Positions 46,833 through 56,067 of a stretch of 64,000 bases of DNA are shown in pieces. The first letter of the stretch is position 1. Every line of letters starts with the position of its first letter. The notes beneath the pieces were generated by a model. It saw only the letters and a list, made by a program, of their open reading frames with translations. It made no database searches and was not told where the DNA came from. Made by a program: the position numbers and the translations under genes. This DNA is from Nitrospiraceae bacterium (GTDB lineage Bacteria > Nitrospirota > Nitrospiria > Nitrospirales > Nitrospiraceae): the NCBI GenBank assembly GCA_919902665.1, contig CAKKRK010000098.1:1-64000 (forward strand), given 5' to 3'.

Positions 46833-47270
46833 ATGACTCAACAACCCTATCCCAGAAGCCCCAAAGCTCTTCTTGGCGGTATTGCTCATCTCGCGCGGTT
46901 GATCGACAAGATTCGTCTTCGCCATGCCGGACAGATTCAGGACTATAACTACATCACGGTCGGGTTCGATAAATATCTGGTCGATTTCCTCGGGATCGAC
47001 GCGCAATCGTTCGAACAGCGAGTCCTAGCCGGTGGGATGGATGAAGAGCTGCTCGTCTGGGTGAAGAGCAATGGCCGCAAGCCATCTGAGCAGGAAATCG
47101 CGCAATGGACACAGGCTCTACTGGCTTCTGGACCAAAAGATGATGCAGCTCACCGGCGGTTTCAAGACCGCCTTCAAGGTATCGCAAACAAGCGTGGCGT
47201 GGCCGTGAGTTCCTTGCCAGCTGTGACGACCTGGGTGGATGTGATCGAACTTGATGAAGAGCGTCTCTGA
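46833..47270 (+). CDS. DUF5069 family protein
   Basis: 145 residues from ATG 46833; an ORF from 46734 adds a leader without ribosome site, and the preferred start follows GGAGAACCGAGC. Conserved: PRSPKALLGGIAHLARLIDK, DYNYITVGFDKYLVDFLGI and a C-terminal VTTWVDVIELDEERL. DUF5069 function is unknown. Its stop overlaps the start of the next membrane gene, suggesting translational coupling. Confidence 0.75.
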   Translation: MTQQPYPRSPKALLGGIAHLARLIDKIRLRHAGQIQDYNYITVGFDKYLVDFLGIDAQSFEQRVLAGGMDEELLVWVKSNGRKPSEQEIAQWTQALLASGPKDDAAHRRFQDRLQGIANKRGVAVSSLPAVTTWVDVIELDEERL

Positions 47271-47706
47271 GTATCGTGGCCTCTCCATGCCAGACCCTCG
47301 TCTCCTCCGGTTTCTCGGTCTTATTGCCATTCTGAACGTGCTGCATCTGGTCGACCATATCCTACGCGGTGACTTTCACTGGCCGATTGACGAGCAGTCG
47401 GTCGGGTTCATCGGCGTGGCAACCATTATTCTGAGTGGGATGGGACTTGGTGTGCGGTTCTATCAGTCAGGCCAGGTTGGACTACGGTTCTGGGTGATGG
47501 TCGGAGTGCTTGGTCTAGGACTTGGGTGGCTTTCACATTTCAGCCCGATGACTGACCAGCCGGTGGCGGTCATCTACCATACGTATACGGCTCCCTGGGC
47601 AGGGAGCGTGGCGGTAGGTTGCCTAGTTCTGCTCCTATTCTCTGTATTGGGTGCGACAGTCTTTGCCGGATATCTGTGGCAGCGAAATGCTTACCCTGAT
47701 CGGTGA
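47254..47706 (+). CDS. Small four-helix membrane protein
   Basis: 150 residues from ATG 47254, inside the end of the DUF5069 gene (17-base overlap); an internal ATG at 47287 is an alternative. Four hydrophobic segments and a HLVDHILRGDFHWPIDEQ segment. Function is unknown; no family recognised. Probably coupled to the upstream DUF5069 gene. Confidence 0.65.
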   Translation: MKSVSEYRGLSMPDPRLLRFLGLIAILNVLHLVDHILRGDFHWPIDEQSVGFIGVATIILSGMGLGVRFYQSGQVGLRFWVMVGVLGLGLGWLSHFSPMTDQPVAVIYHTYTAPWAGSVAVGCLVLLLFSVLGATVFAGYLWQRNAYPDR

Positions 47707-47719
47707 AACCGAATCGGTC

Positions 47720-48358
47720 CTATCTCAATTCTGTCCACCCGCCTGTTTGCGAGCGAAAGGCCAGTTGGCGCGTCGTGGTGCGAATCATAGTCACGTCGTT
47801 GGTCTGGTCGATGGATTGTATCTGTTCGTGCGCCGACCAGCGCATGGTAAAGAAACCTCCGGTGAATGCGGAAAACACCAGGGCTCGCTCAGAGGTAATC
47901 ACAACGATGACATGGCCGCGACCCTGCAGTTGTTTGACGGTTTCATTCGGCCCCAACGCATCGCTGAACCAATGGCCACGACTTTCTTGAAACCCATGGA
48001 CTCGCCGGTTGGTCTGCACCACAAGCAGGCGTGGCAGTACCTGATGCCGTTCAACCTGCTCTTCGACACCCAGCTGCACCTCTGTCCATCGACGTAAGCC
48101 AGAAGCGAAGCCCAACAGTCGGCGGGTGGTCTGGGCAAAGCCGGCTGGTCCCTGAGCCGCCGTGGTGACGAGTGTTTCATTGACCCCCAATGGTTCCTCG
48201 ACAGGACTGCCACCTCCTGGGAGCGCAACGACTCTGTCTTTGACGACCGTGACTAGGACATCGATCTGGCGAACTTGTGCGAAGGCAGGACTTGAACCCA
48301 GGGAAACTAGGATCACAAGCGCAAGCGTGACGTAACTGGTGGTGGAAAGCATCGGCAT
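47720..48358 (-). CDS. Exported protein of unknown function
   Basis: 212 residues from ATG 48358 (upstream 48418 adds a charged leader). Signal peptide ends near SPAFA, then QVRQIDVLVTVVKDRVVALP and LVVQTNRRVHGFQESRGHW, and a C-terminal FSAFTGGFFTMRWSAHEQI. It looks like one globular periplasmic beta-rich domain. No family recognised. It converges with the membrane protein gene 14 bases away. Confidence 0.65.
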   Translation of the reverse strand: MPMLSTTSYVTLALVILVSLGSSPAFAQVRQIDVLVTVVKDRVVALPGGGSPVEEPLGVNETLVTTAAQGPAGFAQTTRRLLGFASGLRRWTEVQLGVEEQVERHQVLPRLLVVQTNRRVHGFQESRGHWFSDALGPNETVKQLQGRGHVIVVITSERALVFSAFTGGFFTMRWSAHEQIQSIDQTNDVTMIRTTTRQLAFRSQTGGWTELR

Positions 48359-48515
48359 TCCGTTCGTAGGGCTGGTTGAGTGTCGCCTACCCATAAAGCA
48401 TCTTGCAACAGATCGCACCGGAGGTTCTCATGGAAAGCCTATGGTGGCAATAGAGCGCCATCGGCCCGTTAGGGCCGACGACCGGTACTCGCTTTCCGTC
48501 GAATGGCAATAGGTT

Positions 48516-48947
48516 CTACAGGGCGGGCAGGGTCAGTAACTTCTTCATTTCGCAGTGTGCAAGAACGACGTCTGGGGCACGCTGTAGTGCCTCATAGTAA
48601 CTCCGCTCATATCCATCACCGAGTTCCGAGGGGCGAATGAGTGATCGCACCTCGGTCAACAAGACCGCTACATCATCGACGCTCAGTTGGTCCTTGCCAT
48701 CGAGCAATTCATCGATACGGACAACCATGTTGGAAAGCGGATGCAGCCAGGTAAACCACGGGTCGTTCATCACCAACTGTAAGAGTTGGCCGGTGCTGTC
48801 CACTCGACCGTAAATGCGCTCATAGGTTAGCTGTTCGGCGACGATCAAGGCCTTATGCAATCCTAAGAGTCCATACCGAACATCCGCCAAGGTTTTCCTG
48901 AGCGGGTTGGTTTCTCGAATCTGTGTCTGTTTCGATGAAAGAGCCAT
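48516..48947 (-). CDS. Conserved hypothetical protein
   Basis: 143 residues, helical, no signal. Conserved-looking parts: PLRKTLADVRYGLLGLHKAL, NDPWFTWLHPLSNMVV and VLLTEVRSLIRPSELG. I recall similar proteins of unknown function in other Proteobacteria but can name no family. Upstream and downstream genes give no clue. Likely an isolated cytoplasmic protein. Confidence 0.7.
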   Translation of the reverse strand: MALSSKQTQIRETNPLRKTLADVRYGLLGLHKALIVAEQLTYERIYGRVDSTGQLLQLVMNDPWFTWLHPLSNMVVRIDELLDGKDQLSVDDVAVLLTEVRSLIRPSELGDGYERSYYEALQRAPDVVLAHCEMKKLLTLPAL

Positions 48948-49151
48948 ATAAATAATCCTAGGTCAATGAGAAAATAGGGACTCAGGGGCCTTCATGTGTG
49001 AAGAGTCAATCACGTTATATGCTCTTATCGGTGATCAGCGGTTTGTTCTGTAGTCGCAACGGGGGGCATGGCGATGGGTTGGTTGGGGGCAGATATTCAT
49101 CGCTATCATCCGAGCCGAGTTGGTTCTGTGGCGTGCCAGAAGTCAGCGTCA

Positions 49152-49979
49152 TTATTCGCGTAATTCTGAGGATAGGGAGACAGCAGCCTGCCGCCGGTTC
49201 GGATTCTGTGCACCCGTTCCTTCCGAAGACATATGTTTCTGTGGGCTGAGAAGGTTCCCATAGAAGGCAAATAGCTCACCGGTCAGACGGGTTGCGTTCT
49301 CCGGATCGGTTGGGTGTTTTCGCCGGATATAGTCGTTGAGCACCAGGCCTTGGGCGGTTTTATGGACATGCGGCTGGTCCAGGTTCATACGGTAGCGCTC
49401 GATGGCGTTGGCGACGCGACTGATGAAGATCACGGTACCATCTGGTTCCAGCCGCTCGACGATTCCCACATGGGTCAGAGGATCGTTCAACTTGCCGTCT
49501 CCGTTGAAATCCCATGTATTATCGAAAAACACGAGATCGCCTGGGTTGATATTCGACTCTCGATGAAGGGTGCCATGCTGACGCACATGATTGTGAATGA
49601 GTCTGACGCCGTTCCCTTTCGGATCATTGAACGCTCCACGATACAGATCGATCCCGTGCTCCAGGAAGATGGCACGTGTCACCCCCGCACAGTCGTAGGC
49701 GATCCGCTTGCCCTGGCTTGCAATGGCCCGTGCTCCGACGAGCCGTGCTGCAGACTCGACGATGGCTAATCGGCTGGGGAGAGATGTCATGAAGGATGTT
49801 GGGTGACTCCCTGGGCCTGATCTGGGAGCAGGCTGCGGCAATGCCGGTACGTCACGAGGCTCCATCTTGCTTGCTGAGAGTGGGGGCGCAATGATTGCTC
49901 GCTTCCGCGTCTGAGCCGGCTGGGTGCAGCCCACGAGAGTCGTGATCACAAGAACAACTATGATCAGGACGAAAGGCAT
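49152..49979 (-). CDS. NlpC/P60-like lipoprotein peptidase
   Basis: 275 residues. A lipoprotein signal (VITTLVGC) leads to a Pro/Ser-rich linker, then a Cys-peptidase core: catalytic Cys in RIAYDCAGVTRAIFLEHGID near residue 95 and His in LNDPLTHVGIVERL near 165, with VFFDNTW next to it. Such enzymes cleave peptidoglycan peptide bonds at the outer membrane inner face. The exact bond is unknown. It lies 6 bases after the AAA+ gene, same strand. Confidence 0.8.
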   Translation of the reverse strand: MPFVLIIVVLVITTLVGCTQPAQTRKRAIIAPPLSASKMEPRDVPALPQPAPRSGPGSHPTSFMTSLPSRLAIVESAARLVGARAIASQGKRIAYDCAGVTRAIFLEHGIDLYRGAFNDPKGNGVRLIHNHVRQHGTLHRESNINPGDLVFFDNTWDFNGDGKLNDPLTHVGIVERLEPDGTVIFISRVANAIERYRMNLDQPHVHKTAQGLVLNDYIRRKHPTDPENATRLTGELFAFYGNLLSPQKHMSSEGTGAQNPNRRQAAVSLSSELRE

Positions 49980-49985
49980 CGGTGG

Positions 49986-51545
49986 TTACCGCACGTTCAC
50001 AAATCGGCCTTGGGCTGTCTGCCGAAGCGCATCGATGTCTTCACGCCGGGTGACTGAAAGCGGAACCGTCTGGGTCAATTCTTCGATGAGCAGGTCGGTC
50101 GTGAGCGGAGTTTTTTGATGCAGCGCTCGATAGAGGGCCGTGACCACCGCCTGTTCGATTTCCGAGCCGCTGAAGCCATCGCTTGCGCTGACGATCGTGC
50201 TCAGATCGAACACCTTGCTGTCCTGCTTCCGGAGGCCGAGGTGAATCTTCCAGATGGATTCCCGTTCAGTATCGTCCGGCAGATCGACGAAAAAGATCTC
50301 ATCGAATCGCCCTTTGCGCAGGAGTTCGGGCGGCAATGACGACAGATTGTTGGCTGTGGCGACGACGAATACGTCCTGCTTTTTTTCCTGCAGCCACGTG
50401 AGAAAGGCACCGAAGAGTCGGCGACTCAACCCTGCGTCGGCGTCGCCGCTTCCTCCGCCGGCGACCATCGCTTTCTCGATTTCGTCGATCCAGAGGACAA
50501 TCGGGGACAAGGATTCCGCCATTTCAATCGCCTTGCGGAAATTCTTTTCCGATTCGCCAACAAACTTGTCAAATAACCGGCCGGCATCGAGTTTTAAAAG
50601 CGGAAGTGTCCATTCCCGTGCGATGGCCTTGGCGGCGAGCGACTTACCGCAACCTGGCACCCCCACCAGCATGATGCCGCGAGGCGGGGTGAGATTGAGC
50701 GCTTTGGCTTCGGCGGTAAACCCTACTTGGGCGCGATCCAGCCAGGACTTCAGATTGGTGAAGCCTCCCAACTCAAACCGATTGTCCTCCACGGGATAGT
50801 ATTCCAAGAGGCCGCCGTCCTTGATCGCCTGCACCTTACGTTGCAGGATAGTTTGGACATCCCTGGGAGAGAGAGAGCCTCGTTCCACGATGCATTGGGC
50901 GATGACCTGGCGAGCTTGGTGGAGCGTCATCCCCTGTAAGGCGCGGAGAATCGCATCGGACGCGTGGGTTGTGGGGCCGTTGTCGGCTACCTTGGTCTCG
51001 CTGATCGAGTTGAGCATACTGTGCACAAGAGTTGTCGAGCGTGGGCGAGCGGACGTTCGAGGTCCCAGCGATTGGAGCAGGCCCTGTAGCATGGATAGAA
51101 GTTCGTCTCGATCCGGCAGTTTCAGCTCGAGTCGCACCGCGATTTTGTCCAGGTCCATTGGTAGGGAAATCGGCTGACCGGTCAGCACGCAGGTGGCCCG
51201 TGATCGGCTGTAGATAGCTGCCACCTCTCGAAGCTGTCGGCAGACAGCGGGATCTTGCAGGTGCGGTCCAAGATCCTTGAGCCAAAACACCGCCTCTACA
51301 GTCAACCCATGAAGGTGCTGAAGGACCGCCAAGGGGGTCGCGGTCATCTTACTGAGGGTTGCGCTCTCGTCGGCGCGGGTGAGCCCTCTGGTGATGGACC
51401 ACTCGAAAAGCGGCATGCGCTCTTGTGCGGTCACCGATTGTAGTAAGGCCAGGACCCGCTCCTCCTCCACCGTTTCGATGACGACGAGAGGATGGGAGGA
51501 GCGAATGAGAGTACGGAGATCGTGCACGCTGGTCGACAGAGCCAT
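49986..51545 (-). CDS. Ycf46-like AAA+ ATPase
   Basis: 519 residues. N-terminal TSVHDLRTLIRSSHPLVVIE, then an AAA+ core with Walker A VGVPGCGKSLAAKAI near residue 285, Walker B PIVLWIDEIEKAM and LRKGRFDEIFFVDLPD. The order and N-terminal region match Ycf46 proteins of cyanobacteria and other bacteria, whose substrates are unknown. Likely cytoplasmic. The NlpC lipoprotein gene follows. Confidence 0.85.
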   Translation of the reverse strand: MALSTSVHDLRTLIRSSHPLVVIETVEEERVLALLQSVTAQERMPLFEWSITRGLTRADESATLSKMTATPLAVLQHLHGLTVEAVFWLKDLGPHLQDPAVCRQLREVAAIYSRSRATCVLTGQPISLPMDLDKIAVRLELKLPDRDELLSMLQGLLQSLGPRTSARPRSTTLVHSMLNSISETKVADNGPTTHASDAILRALQGMTLHQARQVIAQCIVERGSLSPRDVQTILQRKVQAIKDGGLLEYYPVEDNRFELGGFTNLKSWLDRAQVGFTAEAKALNLTPPRGIMLVGVPGCGKSLAAKAIAREWTLPLLKLDAGRLFDKFVGESEKNFRKAIEMAESLSPIVLWIDEIEKAMVAGGGSGDADAGLSRRLFGAFLTWLQEKKQDVFVVATANNLSSLPPELLRKGRFDEIFFVDLPDDTERESIWKIHLGLRKQDSKVFDLSTIVSASDGFSGSEIEQAVVTALYRALHQKTPLTTDLLIEELTQTVPLSVTRREDIDALRQTAQGRFVNVR

Positions 51546-51619
51546 CGGAGGGCAATGCTAGCACGAGGCCTCGGCTGGACCAAGAAAACCGGTGATTGTG
51601 AACGTCGCTTGTCGAGGGC

Positions 51620-52330
51620 TTATGTCTTGGCTGGACTTTCGAGTGCCTTATTGATTTCATTGATCAATCGGCGCTCGATTTCGCTCGTTTCTTCGTGGCT
51701 CACGGTTAAGATGCGCCCCCCCTGTGCGACTCGTTCGAATTCCGCCTTCACGCCGAGCTTGGTGAGACTATCAGGAAGCGCTTGAAGAGAAATGAGGTAT
51801 TGATTTCTCGAGCCCGTCACTTCGAGCGAGGCCGGGTTGGAGATCTTGCGCTCCGTCACATAGACGGCCCGTTGATCGGTTTTGACGCTGACTTTCAAGT
51901 GGTATCCGTTACGTGCCAGTGCGTCCTCAACGACTTTGGCCACGGTCGGCATAGGCCGAGGGAGTGTATCAGACTGGGCCCCTTTCTCCTCAACTTTGAG
52001 GGATTCCGTCATCTGCGTGGTAATCATTCGCTTAGTCTCAGCCATTTGCAGTTCTAGTTGTTCAAGTTGGTGTTTAGCGTCCGCCTTTGCGGCTTCCGTC
52101 GTGCTCTTGGCGTCCCGGAGTTCTTGATTGAGGAGATCGATTTGCTGCTGCATGACCTTGCTCCCATCCTGTAAAGAGCTCAGGAGGGACTCTTGTTTGA
52201 CGACCTGTCTCTTGAGTACTTCGTTTTCCGCGCGGAATGGGCTTTCATCCGGAGTACATCCAAAGACAGCCAAGATCAATAGAATTCCGACCTGTAATGA
52301 CCATCGAACAAGCAGCGTTTCGTTGTGCAC
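51620..52330 (-). CDS. Coiled-coil lipoprotein
   Basis: 236 residues. Signal with LAVFGC lipobox, then long coiled coil (about residues 35-105, SLLSSLQDGSKVMQQQIDLL) and a C-terminal globular beta domain (KAEFERVAQGGRILTVS). Function unknown; probably an outer-membrane lipoprotein. It lies 74 bases upstream of the Ycf46-like gene on the same strand. Confidence 0.7.
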   Translation of the reverse strand: MHNETLLVRWSLQVGILLILAVFGCTPDESPFRAENEVLKRQVVKQESLLSSLQDGSKVMQQQIDLLNQELRDAKSTTEAAKADAKHQLEQLELQMAETKRMITTQMTESLKVEEKGAQSDTLPRPMPTVAKVVEDALARNGYHLKVSVKTDQRAVYVTERKISNPASLEVTGSRNQYLISLQALPDSLTKLGVKAEFERVAQGGRILTVSHEETSEIERRLINEINKALESPAKT

Positions 52331-52707
52331 GCGAGAATCCTCCCAATTCAGTGGGTGGATTATCTACACTTCTGATGAACTTGTCCATGTGATATCCAAT
52401 ATGTGACCGTTCCAGCGATTCATCAATATGTCTTGTGGGTGAACGCCACGGTCGCACGCATCCTATCGTTGTTGCCCTTGCTTTTCATGCGGTTGTCGAC
52501 GGCCATGGAGAGAGAGCAGACTGTTCTGAGTCCTAATAGCGGGAGGACTATGGTCTGTCCGACAGGGTCATTGAGGGCAAATTCCCAACGTCTCAGATCC
52601 AATTGGTCCTACTGGAGCACAGGCGGTGTCTTGGCACGCTAACCATGGTGGATCTCTGGTCTGCTCGCTTGCGCTTCCTGCTCGTTGGACTGTAGCATGC
52701 TCGTATA
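52331..52707. other. Intergenic region before the MBL hydrolase gene
   Basis: 377 bases between divergent genes. No recognisable gene, terminator or promoter pair; a small ORF at 52403-52642 lacks homology and ribosome site. Confidence 0.5.
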
Positions 52708-53346
52708 ATGACTGCCTTGATTCGGAAGACCTTCTCGGTTCCGCCCCTCGGTTGTAACTGCTCTATCATTGGTGATCCGGTCACGAAGCAAGCGGTCGTC
52801 ATCGATCCAGGTGGTGCACCGGAACGAATTCTTCATGAGGTGGGAGCACTGGGGTTGACCGTCAGTTATATCCTTCACACGCACGCCCACCTCGACCACT
52901 TCTTGGCGTCCAGCGAAATAAAAAAGGCGACCGGAGCGGCAATTTGCCTGCATCGAGACGATTTGCAACTGTGGAATAACCTCGAACTGCAATGTCGTGT
53001 TTTTGGAGTGTCATATGTGCCGGCACTGGCTCCGGACCATTGGCTGACGGATGAAGAAAAGGTGATGCTGGGGCAGGTGCCGATAGTTGCACTCCATACA
53101 CCGGGCCATACGCCTGGATCGATGAGTTTCCATGTGCCGAATGACAAGCTCCTGTTGGCCGGGGATACGCTTTTTCGGGGAAGCATCGGCCGGACTGACT
53201 TATGGGGCGGCAACTTTGAGACCATCGAGGAGTCGATTCGTGAACGACTCTACACCCTCGATGAAACTACGACAGTTGTGACTGGTCATGGGCCGGATAC
53301 CGAAATCGGTCTCGAAAAAGAATCAAATCAGTTTGTTCGTGTATGA
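52708..53346 (+). CDS. MBL-fold metallo-hydrolase (glyoxalase II-like)
   Basis: 212 residues. Metal-binding HTHAHLDHF near residue 54, second His in LHTPGHTPGSMSF near 130, Asp in LLLAGDTLF and final His in VTGHGPDT complete the dinuclear Zn site. This small single-domain form usually is a thioester hydrolase (hydroxyacylglutathione-like) or unknown hydrolase; the substrate is undetermined. Confidence 0.88.
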   Translation: MTALIRKTFSVPPLGCNCSIIGDPVTKQAVVIDPGGAPERILHEVGALGLTVSYILHTHAHLDHFLASSEIKKATGAAICLHRDDLQLWNNLELQCRVFGVSYVPALAPDHWLTDEEKVMLGQVPIVALHTPGHTPGSMSFHVPNDKLLLAGDTLFRGSIGRTDLWGGNFETIEESIRERLYTLDETTTVVTGHGPDTEIGLEKESNQFVRV

Positions 53347-53349
53347 GCA

Positions 53350-53670
53350 CTACTCTCTGGTCATACGCTCTTTGAGGCGCTCGATTCGCTTGTCGGTGGA
53401 TTGCTTGATAAAGGTCATATTCTCGGCGAGATGTTGCTGGGCGTTGATCTTCCCTTCATCGCGACGCTTTTGCTGATCGAGCCCAAATTGGGCGATGATC
53501 GGTCCGTCTTCCTTGTAGAGCTCTTTCCAGATCTCAGTACATCGTGATTGTTTGGCGGTCGGATACTTGTCGCAGGGCGGATCGGCAGCCGCCAAAACTG
53601 AAGTGGTGAGGAGTGAACTGATGAGCAGAGCGGAAACACTCAACCAGTACTGACCTATGCGTGTCGTCAT
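53350..53670 (-). CDS. Small exported protein of unknown function
   Basis: 106 residues from ATG 53670. Signal peptide ends near TSVLA; the mature part has three Cys-containing/charged regions (DPPCDKYPTAKQSRCTEIW) then an amphipathic Lys/Arg/Glu-rich helix (KSTDKRIERLKE-type). No family recognised. Start shares DNA with the divergent methyltransferase gene. Confidence 0.65.
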   Translation of the reverse strand: MTTRIGQYWLSVSALLISSLLTTSVLAAADPPCDKYPTAKQSRCTEIWKELYKEDGPIIAQFGLDQQKRRDEGKINAQQHLAENMTFIKQSTDKRIERLKERMTRE

Positions 53671-53674
53671 CTGA

Positions 53675-54340
53675 ATGACCCTCCACAAACCTCAGCACCA
53701 TACCACAAGTCGGGATGTGACGCAGACCCTCCAAGCCTATGAAAAGGATGCCAAGATCTTTCTCAAACATTGGGGAAGAAAGAGATACAAGCGGCCGGCA
53801 CTACTCGTTCAGTGGCTGAAGCTCTTACCTGAACGTGCGGTTCTGCTCGATCTGGGCTGTGGGGCAGGACAAGATTCCCGCCATCTCGCGAAGCGTGGTC
53901 ATCACGTGATTGGACTGGATCGGACTATGCCGCTGCTGCAGTTTGCGAACGGGCGGATTCCGTCGGTGCCGCTTATTCTCGCCGATATCAGAGCGCTTCC
54001 TCTTCGAGCGGATAGCCTGGACGGAGTTTGGGCGGCGGCCTCGTTGATTCATCTACCGAAGAGAGTTGTGCAGAGCGTGTTGACCGAACTTCGTCACCTG
54101 GTGAAACCTCAAGGCTTTTTTGCCGCGACCGTTACCTACGGGAGCAACAGCCGCATCAAGCGGACAGGCTGGATGCCTGGCCGCTATTTTGCGAGATGGA
54201 GAAAAGACGAACTGGCACGGATGCTCCACCGAGCCGGATGGGAGGTGTCGTCATTACAGGTCGTGAGCAATCAGGAGCGTAAGGGAAGGTGGATCAATAT
54301 CGTCGCTGCGAGAGTGAGCGAACAGATGCGGCCTGCCTAA
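53675..54340 (+). CDS. Class I SAM-dependent methyltransferase
   Basis: 221 residues. Motif I VLLDLGCGAGQDSRHLAKRG (about residue 55), motif II HVIGLDRTM, then LILADIRALPL and SLIHLPKRVVQSVLTEL. Start alternatives are ATG 53675 or GTG 53717. It is divergent from the small exported protein. The substrate cannot be told from sequence; the hydrophobic SAM fold is of the generic type. Confidence 0.8.
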   Translation: MTLHKPQHHTTSRDVTQTLQAYEKDAKIFLKHWGRKRYKRPALLVQWLKLLPERAVLLDLGCGAGQDSRHLAKRGHHVIGLDRTMPLLQFANGRIPSVPLILADIRALPLRADSLDGVWAAASLIHLPKRVVQSVLTELRHLVKPQGFFAATVTYGSNSRIKRTGWMPGRYFARWRKDELARMLHRAGWEVSSLQVVSNQERKGRWINIVAARVSEQMRPA

Positions 54341-54539
54341 TCGCGAGGCAGCTCTCCACAGGATCCTCAGCATTCTACATGACTGGTCGATTGGCGTATT
54401 GCACCAACTCTTCTATTCTCCCTGAGAGCATCTGCAAGCGTTGAGGATCTTATCTCTCACCTCATCCAAGGAAATGGTTATAAGACTAAGTTGGAGGAGT
54501 AGGACTGTGGCCCCGCACTGTCTGCCCACAGGAGCTCGG

Positions 54540-54962
54540 TTACTTGTCGGAGGATGTCGGGCCTGATTTCAGCTCCAGTGTCACGTAGACCTTGTCTTCG
54601 AAGGTGTAGTAGCCACCGTTGTCTTTATCGGTGGAAATGCACGCAGGTGAGAAGATGATGGCGCAGCCAACGATATCCCCAAGCACCCACCAGGACCAAG
54701 TTCTGGTGATGGCCATGGTCTTTGGCTCATACCCGTCTTTGGTGATGACCGCCTGGTGGTCATCTTTTCGGTTGAGAGAGACGGTTCCCGGTGTCAGCAG
54801 CTGGACGCGGTCATCAACCACGACCTGAGCATCGAGTGGTGTCGTGAAGATGGTGACGGACTGATGGTTACCATGCCACCAGGTGCCACAGCCGGAGAGC
54901 GAGACCAGTCCCAAGAGCAGAGCGATACTTTCGAATCGTAATTGGCCGGCCCAGCGTGTCAT
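54540..54962 (-). CDS. Lipoprotein with PEGA-like domain
   Basis: 140 residues from ATG 54962 (ORF start at 55055 is unlikely). Signal ends LVSLSGC. The mature part has TTPLDAQVVVDDRVQLLTPG and DGYEPKTMAI, a PEGA-type surface-layer pattern, and a hydrophobic stretch WSWWVLGDIVGCAIIF that could be a helical hairpin. Function unknown. Confidence 0.7.
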   Translation of the reverse strand: MTRWAGQLRFESIALLLGLVSLSGCGTWWHGNHQSVTIFTTPLDAQVVVDDRVQLLTPGTVSLNRKDDHQAVITKDGYEPKTMAITRTWSWWVLGDIVGCAIIFSPACISTDKDNGGYYTFEDKVYVTLELKSGPTSSDK

Positions 54963-55074
54963 AGCGATGTCTCCTCGCTGATAGATTTCCTGCGAGGCAT
55001 TCTTCCACTGACCAGCTGGTTCTTCTAGCGGATTCGCCAATCTTGCAGGAAACACGTCAAGGGGAGAAATCGGG

Positions 55075-56067
55075 TTAGATCTTCATGGCTTCGTTTACTT
55101 CACGCAGCGTTGCACTGGCGACCGCAGCAGCTCGTTTGCTGCCGGCATCGACAATTTCATCGACGCGGGATGGCTCTTGCGTGAGTTTGGCGCGTTTGTC
55201 CCAGATCGGTGCCAACTGTTCCACCATGCGGTCCGCCACGAGTTTCTTGCAGTCGATACAGCCGATTGCAGCGGATCGGCAGTCAGTGTTGACCTGGTCT
55301 TTGACCTCTTGTGGGGAGTAGATGTTGTGGAATTCGTAGACGGGACAGAGGTCGGGATTGCCTGGGTCGGTCCGCCGCACACGGGCTGGGTCGGTGACCA
55401 TGGTCTTGAGCTTCTGCCGAACAACCGGTTCGGTATCAGAGAGGTTAATCGTATTGTTGTAACTCTTGCTCATCTTTCGGCCATCGGTGCCAAGCACCTT
55501 GGGAAACTTGGTCAGGTGTTCCTTCGGCTCAGGAAAGACTGCTGTTTTGTAGATATCATTGAATCGCCGGGCGAGCTCTCTCGTCAGTTCTAGATGGGGG
55601 AGTTGATCCTTGCCTACCGGAACAAAATCGGGTTTGTACAAGAGGATGTCGGCGGCTTGGAGGACTGGGTAGCCGAGAAAGCCGTAGGTCGTGAGGTCTT
55701 TTTCCTTGATCTCCTCCTGTTTCTCCTTGTAGGTCGGGTTGCGTTCCAGCCACGAGACAGGCGTCATCATCGAGAGTAAGAGATGCAGGATCGCATGTTC
55801 CGGAATCCGCGACTGGATAAAGATCGTAGACCGGTCCGGGTCGATACCGCCGGCCAGCCAATCGATCAGCATCTCCTGCACAAAGGTACGAATGCGACTG
55901 GTGTCGGCATAGTTCGTCGACAACGCATGCCAGTCGGCGACGAAGAAATAGCAGTCATACTGTTCTTGCAAGGCCTTCCAGTTTTCTAAGGCACCGAGAT
56001 AGTTGCCGAGATGCATGAGGCCGCTGGGCTGCATGCCGCTGAGGACTCGTCTGCGAGGTGTGGTCAT
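55075..56067 (-). CDS. trpS: Tryptophanyl-tRNA synthetase
   Basis: 330 residues, the usual TrpS length. SGMQPSGLMHLGNYLGALEN has the HIGH-type motif (LMHLGN), KMSKSYNN is the KMSKS loop; the core VGKDQLPHLELTRELARR binds tRNA/acceptor. It joins Trp to its tRNA. It overlaps the site-2 protease gene by 4 bases (ATGA), so it is translated from the same mRNA. Confidence 0.95.
   Translation of the reverse strand: MTTPRRRVLSGMQPSGLMHLGNYLGALENWKALQEQYDCYFFVADWHALSTNYADTSRIRTFVQEMLIDWLAGGIDPDRSTIFIQSRIPEHAILHLLLSMMTPVSWLERNPTYKEKQEEIKEKDLTTYGFLGYPVLQAADILLYKPDFVPVGKDQLPHLELTRELARRFNDIYKTAVFPEPKEHLTKFPKVLGTDGRKMSKSYNNTINLSDTEPVVRQKLKTMVTDPARVRRTDPGNPDLCPVYEFHNIYSPQEVKDQVNTDCRSAAIGCIDCKKLVADRMVEQLAPIWDKRAKLTQEPSRVDEIVDAGSKRAAAVASATLREVNEAMKI

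Noticed and set aside
52403-52642. 79-codon ORF between lipoprotein and MBL genes
   Set aside because: No ribosome site or motif; likely chance.
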